Source: Nocardia brasiliensis ATCC 700358 (GTDB lineage Bacteria; Actinomycetota; Actinomycetes; Mycobacteriales; Mycobacteriaceae). From it: a stretch of 64,000 nt of DNA. Positions 58,232-64,000 of this stretch are shown one piece after another (the first letter of the stretch is position 1; each line of letters begins with the position of its first letter). The stretch is from the NCBI RefSeq assembly GCF_000250675.2, contig NC_018681.1, forward strand, positions 7,440,001-7,504,000, given 5' to 3'. Under the pieces are notes generated by a model that saw only the letters and a list, made by a program, of their open reading frames with translations, was not told the DNA's origin and made no database searches. Position numbers and translations under genes: made by a program.

Positions 58232-59551
58232 CCGTTTACGCCGCGACGTGTCGGCCGGTGCGGCTTCGGGCGGCAGCCGGAAGCCGACGCGGGCGCCCGC
58301 GCCGGGCTCGGCGAACACCGTGCCGTGATGCGCGGTCACGATATCGTCGACGATCGCGAGACCCAGGCCGGAACCCGGCGTGCCCTGCGTGTTCGCGGCG
58401 CGATAGAAGCGGTCGAAGACGGCGGTGATATCGGCGGGCGCGATGCCGGGTCCGTGATCGCGCACCGTCAATTCCGTACCCTCGACGTGCACTTCGATCG
58501 GCGTATCCGCCGGGCTGAACTTGATCGCGTTTCCCAGCAGATTGTCGATACACCGCTCCAGCGCGCGCAACCGGCCGAGCACCGGCTGTGGCCGCGCCGC
58601 GGTGACCATGATGGTCCGCCCGCTGCGGTGCCGGAAACGCTGCGCGCAATCCTCGGCCAGCGTCGCCAGATCCAGCGAGGTGACGTCCTCCGCGGTGCGC
58701 TGATCGGTAGCCAGCTCGACCAGTTCGGCGACGAGCGCGTCCAGCGCGACCGACTCCTGGACCAACGTGTGCAGCACCTCGGCTTCATCCTCGGGCGCCA
58801 GCCGGCCCCGGGCGCGCTGCAGCAGTTCGGCGCTGCCGCGAATGGAGGTCAGCGGGGTCCGCAGCTCGTGGCTGGCGTCCTGCACGAGCCGGTGCTGCTG
58901 CTCGCGCGACCGGCGCAGCGCGGCCAGCATGGTCGCGAAACTGCCGGTGAGCCTGCCGATTTCGTCGCGGCCGGTGGGCGGCAGCGGCACCGAGAGATCC
59001 TGGGTCGAGCTGATGTGCTCGGTCGCGGCGAGCAACCGGCGCACCGGCCGCAGGATGCGACCGATCACCAGCCAGCTGAGCAGCGCCGACACCGCCACCG
59101 CCAGTGCGGTGATACCGCCTGTGCGCCAGAGGAATTCCTGGTCGATCTGATCCGGTTTCTCGTACCGCTGGGCCACCATCACGGCGCCGCCGCCCGGCCG
59201 CGGTTTGGTGAGGATGCCGTACGGCTTGCCGTCCAGATCGATGTTGTATTCGGCTGTGCCGCTTCCGGTTCTGGCGACCACCCGATCGGCATCGGCGACC
59301 GGCAGCACTATCCGGTCCGCGACGAGCGGGTGCGCGACGCCGTCCGCACCCAGCAGTTGCTCGATGGTGTCGGGCCGTTCGGGCAATACCGCGGGCAGCA
59401 CCGCGATGACCGCGTCGGCCCGATCGTTGAGGCTGTGCGCGAACTGCGCGCTGATCAAGCCCACGACCCCGCGATAGGACGTCGCGAGCGTGACGGTGAT
59501 GGCGGCCACCACCGCGACCACGACGACCAGGGTGATCCGCGCCCGCAGCAT
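58220..59551 (-). CDS. Sensor histidine kinase
   Basis: The protein has 443 residues from ATG 59551, which overlaps the response regulator stop (TGATG). Two membrane helices (residues 5-25 and about 150-170) bracket an extracytoplasmic sensor region. A HAMP domain (GRILRPVRRLLAATEHI) follows, then the phospho-acceptor His228 in VQDASHELRTPLTSIRG and an ATPase domain with NLLGNAIKFS (N box), VRDHGPGIAPAD (G1), FDRFYRA (F box) and GSGLGLAIV (G2). It forms a two-component system with the upstream regulator; the signal is unknown. The arrangement resembles mycobacterial MprB/PrrB-type kinases. Confidence 0.93.
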   Translation of the reverse strand: MLRARITLVVVVAVVAAITVTLATSYRGVVGLISAQFAHSLNDRADAVIAVLPAVLPERPDTIEQLLGADGVAHPLVADRIVLPVADADRVVARTGSGTAEYNIDLDGKPYGILTKPRPGGGAVMVAQRYEKPDQIDQEFLWRTGGITALAVAVSALLSWLVIGRILRPVRRLLAATEHISSTQDLSVPLPPTGRDEIGRLTGSFATMLAALRRSREQQHRLVQDASHELRTPLTSIRGSAELLQRARGRLAPEDEAEVLHTLVQESVALDALVAELVELATDQRTAEDVTSLDLATLAEDCAQRFRHRSGRTIMVTAARPQPVLGRLRALERCIDNLLGNAIKFSPADTPIEVHVEGTELTVRDHGPGIAPADITAVFDRFYRAANTQGTPGSGLGLAIVDDIVTAHHGTVFAEPGAGARVGFRLPPEAAPADTSRRKRSAG

Positions 59552-60309
59552 CACGCGGGCCGCACGGAGTAGCCGACGTTGCGCACGGTGTGGATCAGCC
59601 GTGGTTCGCCGTTCTCTTCGGTCTTGCGCCGCAGATATCCGATGTAGACATCGAGTGAACGGGACTCGGTATCGAAGTCGAAACCCCAGATGTGCTCGTA
59701 GATCCGGCTGCGGCTCAACACGATCCGCGCGTTGCGCAGCAACAGTTCCAGCACGTCGAACTCGGTCTTGGTGAGTTCGATCGGGCGGTCGCCGCGATGC
59801 ACCTGCCTGGTCGCAGTGTTCAGGGTCAGGTCGCCGACCGCCAGCACGGTGTCGTCGTCCTCGTCGAAGGTGCTGCGGCGCAGCAGTGCTCGCAATCTGG
59901 CGAGCAGTTCGTCGGTGGCGAACGGCTTGGGCAGGTAGTCGTCGGCGCCCGCGTCGAGGCCGGCCACCCGGTCGCCGATCTGCTGCCGGGCGGTGAGCAC
60001 CAGGATCGGTAGCCGGTCGCCGCGCCGGCGCAGCAGCCGGCACAGCGACAGGCCGTCGAGGCGCGGCATCTCCACATCGACCACCGCCAGGTCCGGCCGC
60101 TGTTGCGCCAGCAGTTCCAGGGCCTCCTGCCCGTCCGCGGCCAGGTACACCTGATAGCCCTCGAAGCGCAGCAGTTGGTCCAGCGTGCTGCGCACATGCG
60201 GATCGTCCTCGGCGACGAGGACCGACGCGGCGGGCACTGACGAGCTCGTGGTGTTCACCCCGTCATTGTTGCTGGTGAGTAGCGATACCGCCGGGGTCAG
60301 GCTGTTCAC
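59551..60309 (-). CDS. OmpR-family response regulator
   Basis: The protein has 252 residues from GTG 60309. The receiver domain (about 29-145) has the acidic pair in VLVAEDDPHVRS, the phospho-acceptor Asp78 in AVVDVEMPRLDGLSL, LVLTARQ and the lysine in DDYLPKPFATDEL. The C-terminal winged helix ends with the recognition region SLDVYIGYLRRKTEE and IHTVRNVGYSVRP, typical OmpR/PhoB. A Ser/Thr/Val-rich N-terminal extension of about 28 residues precedes the receiver, so a later start is possible. Coupled to the kinase gene by a TGATG overlap. Confidence 0.93.
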   Translation of the reverse strand: MNSLTPAVSLLTSNNDGVNTTSSSVPAASVLVAEDDPHVRSTLDQLLRFEGYQVYLAADGQEALELLAQQRPDLAVVDVEMPRLDGLSLCRLLRRRGDRLPILVLTARQQIGDRVAGLDAGADDYLPKPFATDELLARLRALLRRSTFDEDDDTVLAVGDLTLNTATRQVHRGDRPIELTKTEFDVLELLLRNARIVLSRSRIYEHIWGFDFDTESRSLDVYIGYLRRKTEENGEPRLIHTVRNVGYSVRPA

Positions 60310-60495
60310 TTCGTGACCATAGTCACGCCGCGCGCACCGGGCGCCGGAGAGACCCCGACCAGCACCTGCGCCCGGCGCTCGGGATTCTTACCTGTTTCTT
60401 GCGCGGCCCTCGCAATGCGCTGACATCCACCGCACAGGATCTGTCCCATACCGCAACCGAATGCGGGAAGCGTTCCGACAAAGGGGATTTCGACG
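60310..60495. promoter_or_regulatory. Divergent gap between two-component system and hydrolase gene
   Basis: About 185 bases hold the promoters of the leftward regulator-kinase operon and the rightward lipoprotein hydrolase. No clear regulator box was seen. Confidence 0.35.
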
Positions 60496-61983
60496 ATGCG
60501 CAAGAGTATGCGGGCAGTCGCGAGTGTGCTGGCGGCCCTCGCCGCGGCGACCATGATCACGGCGTGCGCCGACGGCGCCGCCCCACCCGGACCGGACTGG
60601 TGCCCGACCGTGCCGGGCCATCAGGTCGAGTGCGGGGTGCAGTCCCGGCCACTGATCGCGGATCAGCCTGAATCAGGCACTGTCGCAGTGAGTTACGCGC
60701 TCATCCGGCGCAGCAAACTGGACGCGCCCGCGGCGGGCACCATCGCACCGAATCCCGGTGGGCCGGGTGTGCCGCTGATCGCGCACGCCGAACAGGCGGC
60801 CCAGTTGTCCGCGCTGATGCTCGAGGACCACGATCTGCTGCTCGTAGATCCGCGCGGCACCGGGCTGTCCAGCCCGTTGGACTGCGGCGCGGACGAGGCG
60901 GGCTACCAGCTCGGCACCCGTGACCAGCAGCAGCAGATGGTGGCCCGGTGCGCCGAACAGCTCGGCTCACGCGCCGCCGGCTACACCTCGGCGGCCACCG
61001 CGGACGACTTCGACGCCGTCCGGGCCCGGCTCGGTATTCCGAAGCTGGTGCTCTACGGCATCTCGTACGGCACCTACCTGATGCCGATCTACGCCGAGCG
61101 CCACCCCGGCAGCGTGCAGTCCATGGTGTTGACCGGCGCGTACCCGCCCGACGCCGACCCGCTGTCGCGGCCCAACGCCGAGGCGCTGTCGCTTGCGCTG
61201 CAACGGATCTGCGACCGCAGCCGGGCCTGTGACGGTGCGACCGCCGTCGCCGATCTGACCACGGTGACGCAGCGTCTGGCCACGCACCCGTTGACGATCG
61301 ACGGCCCGACACCGTGGCGACTCGACGAAAGCAAGCTGGCCACACTGGCTTTCGAGGTGGGCACCAGCAATCTCGGTGCGAATCCGGCGGAGCTGACCCC
61401 GCTCGGCACGTTGCCGGCCGCGCTGCACGCGGCCGTGCAGGATGACGATACGCCGTTGCGGCAGTTCGCCGCTCGCGCCGGCGGCGAGCCGACCACGGAG
61501 AACATCGACCTGTTCCTCACCGTGGCGTGCAACGACTATTCCACGCTCTGGTCGCGGCACGCGTCGCTGCCCGAGCGCGATCTGCAGTACCGGCGCAGTG
61601 TCGAGGCCGCGGGACGCACCGGTGCTTTCAGCGCGGCCGGCTTCAGCGGGGGTATGCGCGACGGCGGCGACGCCTGCCTGCGCTGGCCCGCCGTCACCAG
61701 CGCACACACCGCCCCGGCCGCTGGCGCACTCCCGGACGTGCCGGTGCTGGTGCTGTCGGGCGACCTCGACGCCATCACCCCCGACGCGAACGGACAGCGA
61801 GTAGCCGCCATGTTCCCGCGCGCGACGTTCCTCTCCGTCCCCAACACCGGCCACATCCCGGACCTGGAGCCCAGTGGCTGCGTCGTCGGCATCGTCGACC
61901 ACTTCGTCCGCACCGGCACCACCGGCTCGACCGACTGTGTGGCGACCGTGCCGCCGATCCAGGTCACCCCGGTTCCGCACTGA
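60496..61983 (+). CDS. TAP-like alpha/beta hydrolase lipoprotein
   Basis: The protein has 495 residues. A signal peptide ends in lipobox MITAC at about residue 24. The hydrolase core has the oxyanion segment NPGGPGVPL, LLLVDPRGTGLSS, nucleophile elbow LYGISYGTYLMPIYAERHP, and a C-terminal TAP-like domain with LVLSGDLDAITPDANG (Asp) and FLSVPNTGHIPDLEPSGC (His). It belongs with secreted tripeptidyl aminopeptidases and the mycobacterial CaeA/Rv2224c-type hydrolases. The substrate is probably a peptide or ester at the cell surface. A strong hairpin follows. Confidence 0.9.
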   Translation: MRKSMRAVASVLAALAAATMITACADGAAPPGPDWCPTVPGHQVECGVQSRPLIADQPESGTVAVSYALIRRSKLDAPAAGTIAPNPGGPGVPLIAHAEQAAQLSALMLEDHDLLLVDPRGTGLSSPLDCGADEAGYQLGTRDQQQQMVARCAEQLGSRAAGYTSAATADDFDAVRARLGIPKLVLYGISYGTYLMPIYAERHPGSVQSMVLTGAYPPDADPLSRPNAEALSLALQRICDRSRACDGATAVADLTTVTQRLATHPLTIDGPTPWRLDESKLATLAFEVGTSNLGANPAELTPLGTLPAALHAAVQDDDTPLRQFAARAGGEPTTENIDLFLTVACNDYSTLWSRHASLPERDLQYRRSVEAAGRTGAFSAAGFSGGMRDGGDACLRWPAVTSAHTAPAAGALPDVPVLVLSGDLDAITPDANGQRVAAMFPRATFLSVPNTGHIPDLEPSGCVVGIVDHFVRTGTTGSTDCVATVPPIQVTPVPH

Positions 61984-62003
61984 TCCGCAACCAGGCCACC
62001 GAG

Positions 62004-62036
62004 CGGTGGGCGACGCGCAGACCGCGTCGCCCACCG
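62004..62036. terminator. Hairpin terminator between convergent units
   Basis: A perfect 14-bp stem, CGGTGGGCGACGCG paired with CGCGTCGCCCACCG, with a five-base loop, lies 20 bases after the hydrolase stop and three bases before the end of the leftward pseudogene. Confidence 0.8.
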
Positions 62037-62038
62037 CG

Positions 62039-62495
62039 TCATTTCGGCAGCCGGCCCGGTTTGCGGCCGAGCACCATCGACGTGGGACCGATCAGCTGCC
62101 GCTGCTCGATCCGGACGAAGCCCGCGTCGCGGAACCAGTCCGCGCACTGCGTGGTGGTCGCCTCGAAGCCTTCGCGCATCTCCAGCATGATGTTCAGGCT
62201 GGACAGGTGGCTGATCATGTTGTCACGGCGGCGGGGATCGGTCATCGCGTCGTAGACGAGCAGCGCACCGCCGGGCGGGACGGCCGCGAACGCCTTGGCG
62301 AACCACCCGAGACGACCAGAACCCCATCCCGGTCTCCAGGATCCGCTGCGGGTCGGCGAAGCGACGCAGCAGCGGACCCGCGAGGCGGCTCTGAAAGGCG
62401 CGCATGAGCAACAGTTCGCGCCGGATATCGCGGGACCGGCCGGGATCGAGCGGTGCGGAGGGCAGTGCTGCGGCCGGACTCTCGGGGTGTGCCAT
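62039..62495 (-). pseudogene. O-methyltransferase remnant with internal deletion
   Basis: The N-terminal part (from ATG 62495, AGGA upstream) reads MAHPESPAAALP to ILETGMGFWSSR, like the dimerisation start of SAM-dependent O-methyltransferases. At about 62309-62320 the frame shifts, and a different frame gives GWFAKAFAAVPPGGALLVYD and then SLNIMLEMREGFEATTTQ to the end, the C-terminal end of the same family. The whole SAM-binding middle, roughly 200 residues, is missing, so the gene has lost an internal segment and cannot make an active enzyme. Two short open frames remain. Confidence 0.8.
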
Positions 62496-62525
62496 GACGC
62501 AATTTCCTCTCGATCGGCGGTGCTC

Positions 62526-63386
62526 CTACTCCGGCAGCGTGCCGAGCAGCTGCTCGAAGTTGTCCGAGGCGATCAACGCCAGGCTGCTCTCGGTGCAGCG
62601 GGTGGTGATGGCGAGCGAAAGGTGTCCTTCGTACCAGCGGTAGATCGATTGGCTGACCGGCCAGGGTTGTTCCGCGAAACCGTTGACGGCGAGCTGGGCC
62701 AGCACGGCCCCGGCCCGCAGCACCTCGAGATCGTTGATCGGGTAGGCGTACATGTGCTGTTTGGCGGGCAGGATCACCAGCGCGCCCGCGGTCCCGGTCA
62801 CCGGGTAGTCGCCGAGCCAGCGGACATGCGCCGTCGCGTACTCCGAGCCCGACAGCAGCGACAGCGGTAACCCCTCGGCGAGCGGGTCGTCGAACTCGTG
62901 CACCGTGACCTCCAGCGGGCCGTCGGCGCGGACATTGCGTTCGGCCAGCGCGAACAGATCGTACTCACCGACCTGCCACTCCCGGCGCATTTCGTGGGTG
63001 ACCTGTGCGACGGTGTGCGCGCGATCGAGGACGACGCGCTGCACCAGCCCCGGCGCGACCATCCGGCGCACCGCGTCCTCGGCGCGCATCGTGCTGGGGT
63101 ACAGCCGGGTTCGGATCGAGTCGCGCACCGCCGCGAAGCTGTCCACGCCGTCGTGCGTGGCCAGTTCGAGGGTGGCGATGCCGGTGGCGAGATGATCGGC
63201 GGCCAGTGCGAACCAGTTCGCTTGCGGCTCACCGGCGGCCACGCGGCGCAGGTTGGCCAGCGACGTCTCGAACCGCCCGCGCCCGCCGTGCAACACGATG
63301 TGATCGGCGGACAGGATCCGGCAGGAAAACCCTTGGTGTCGCGCCGCTTCGACGAAGGCCTCCGACAGGAGATCGCGTTCCGGCAT
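62526..63386 (-). CDS. Hypothetical protein, 286 residues
   Basis: ATG 63386 is chosen because GGAGGGG lies about eight bases upstream; the longer frame from 63410 has no site. No signal peptide or membrane helix is present. The sequence (LLSEAFVEAARHQGFSCRIL, HIVLHGGRGRFETSLANLRRVAA, and late YPVTGTAGALVILPAKQHMYAYPI) looks like a soluble mixed alpha/beta protein. It faintly recalls DUF1444-type or immunity-like proteins, but I cannot assign a family. It precedes the methyltransferase pseudogene on the same strand with 30 bases between, so the two may once have formed an operon. Confidence 0.72.
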   Translation of the reverse strand: MPERDLLSEAFVEAARHQGFSCRILSADHIVLHGGRGRFETSLANLRRVAAGEPQANWFALAADHLATGIATLELATHDGVDSFAAVRDSIRTRLYPSTMRAEDAVRRMVAPGLVQRVVLDRAHTVAQVTHEMRREWQVGEYDLFALAERNVRADGPLEVTVHEFDDPLAEGLPLSLLSGSEYATAHVRWLGDYPVTGTAGALVILPAKQHMYAYPINDLEVLRAGAVLAQLAVNGFAEQPWPVSQSIYRWYEGHLSLAITTRCTESSLALIASDNFEQLLGTLPE

Positions 63387-63619
63387 GAACAGCCCCCTCC
63401 ACCAGCACAATCCGCGTTCCGCTCTGAGCCGGCGCGCGGTTCCCCATCGATTCTGTCAGTTTTCGCCGCCGTGGGTGCGTGGGCGGCCGGGCCCCGGTCC
63501 GCTGGGCACGGCCCCGCGGTCCGGTCAGCGGACCATCGGACGAGTGTTGGCGCGGAACGGCCGACACGAACGTTCGCAAACCATATGATCGCCACAGAAT
63601 TGAGAGTGGAGATCGCCGC
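63387..63619. other. Divergent promoter gap
   Basis: About 230 bases between the hypothetical gene and the MFS transporter gene. A/T content rises near 63560-63600, just upstream of the transporter. No operator was recognised. Confidence 0.35.
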
Positions 63620-64000
63620 ATGACCGCAGTCGCCGACGCCGGCACCACCGGGTACGCCCGTGTCATCGCCCCACCGGGCTGGAGTCGCTGGCTGGTGCCG
63701 CCGGCGGCATTGTCCATCCATCTGGCCATCGGGCAGGCCTACGCGTGGAGCGTATTCAAACCGCCGCTGGAAAAGGCGATGGACGTCTCGGGCACCGGCA
63801 GCGCGCTGCCGTTCCAGATCGCCATCGTCATGCTCGGCCTGTCCGCGGCCTTCGGCGGCACCCTCGTCGAACGCCGCGGGCCGCGCTGGGCGATGACGGT
63901 CTCGCTGGTGTGCTTCTGCTCCGGACTGCTGATCTCGGCCCTCGGCGCGGCGACCGGAGCGTACTGGCTCATCGTTTTCGGCTACGGTTTCGTCGGCGGC
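63620..64000 (+). CDS. OxlT-type MFS transporter, partial
   Basis: ATG 63620 has GGAG about eight bases upstream and the frame is open to the window edge (127 codons). The opening WSRWLVPPAALSIHLAIGQ, then AYAWSVFKPPLEKAM, is typical of the oxalate/formate antiporter (OxlT) group of the major facilitator superfamily. Three to four membrane helices are visible, with a VERRGPRWAM loop between helices 2 and 3. The C-terminal two-thirds lie outside the window, so the substrate cannot be judged. Confidence 0.85.
   Translation, partial: MTAVADAGTTGYARVIAPPGWSRWLVPPAALSIHLAIGQAYAWSVFKPPLEKAMDVSGTGSALPFQIAIVMLGLSAAFGGTLVERRGPRWAMTVSLVCFCSGLLISALGAATGAYWLIVFGYGFVGG

Noticed and set aside
1..64000. 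tRNA or rRNA genes, integrase attachment sites
   Set aside because: I looked for T-loop GGTTCRAATCC-like words and rRNA-like stretches in the intergenic regions and found none. Without a structure search this is not proof of absence.

Overview
The window is high-GC actinobacterial DNA, most likely from Nocardia or a close relative in the Mycobacteriales (Rhodococcus is the main alternative). The signs are mycobacterial-type ATP synthase F0 subunits, a GlbO-type truncated haemoglobin, LppP/LprE-type and other lipoproteins, many small secreted proteins, DUF574-type methyltransferases, and IdeR-type iron boxes in front of siderophore genes. No rRNA, tRNA, CRISPR array, transposase or phage gene was recognised.

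Layout. 1-2.3 kb: a leftward, translationally coupled operon of a multi-spanning membrane protein, a 62-residue membrane protein and a cupredoxin-like lipoprotein (partial). 2.9-5.6 kb: an ATP synthase cluster holding only F0 genes (atpI-like, atpB, atpE, atpF and a b-type protein equal to the N-terminal half of mycobacterial b-delta), closed by a strong terminator, with no delta domain and no F1 genes. 5.6-20.8 kb: accessory metabolism and envelope genes: truncated haemoglobin, beta-lactamase-like protein, lipoprotein, SanA/YdcF protein, EamA exporter with an ArsR regulator and two small ORFs, AurF-like diiron oxygenase, DsbA-like oxidoreductase, secreted lipase, DinB protein, TetR with an amidohydrolase-SGNH pair, and a two-gene operon of repeat-bearing secreted proteins. 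21.7-23.7 kb: a LysR regulator and a secreted hydrolase.

23.9-46.3 kb is the centrepiece, an iron-regulated mixed catecholate-hydroxamate siderophore locus. One arm holds the 2,3-dihydro-DHB dehydrogenase, isochorismatase, a free aryl carrier protein and the ornithine N-hydroxylase. Divergent from it is the DHB-AMP ligase. A second leftward operon holds the siderophore-interacting reductase, a 4474-residue NRPS, a ferric-siderophore binding lipoprotein and an EntS-like exporter. Three IdeR-type iron boxes sit at the SIP gene, at the dhbA/dhbE divergence, and in front of a secreted protein of unknown function. The NRPS reads C-A-T-E / C-T / C-A-T / C-A-T-TE, so module 2 has no adenylation domain. 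The adenylation codes read by eye suggest a basic residue (Arg-like, converted to D), glycine and N5-hydroxyornithine, so the product should resemble heterobactin. Isochorismate synthase and an MbtH protein were not seen here.

46.4-50.3 kb: a purine-nucleoside-permease-family lipoprotein, 6-phosphogluconate dehydrogenase and a serine-hydrolase lipoprotein. 50.3-56 kb: a repeat-rich stretch with 182-bp, 125-bp, about 20-bp, 19-bp and 14-21-bp arrays and two very long hairpins, around two small secreted proteins and a subtilase paired with a small propeptide-like protein. 56-64 kb: a MetE-like zinc enzyme, DUF574 methyltransferase, two-component system, TAP-like hydrolase lipoprotein, a methyltransferase pseudogene, an unknown protein and the start of an OxlT-type MFS transporter.
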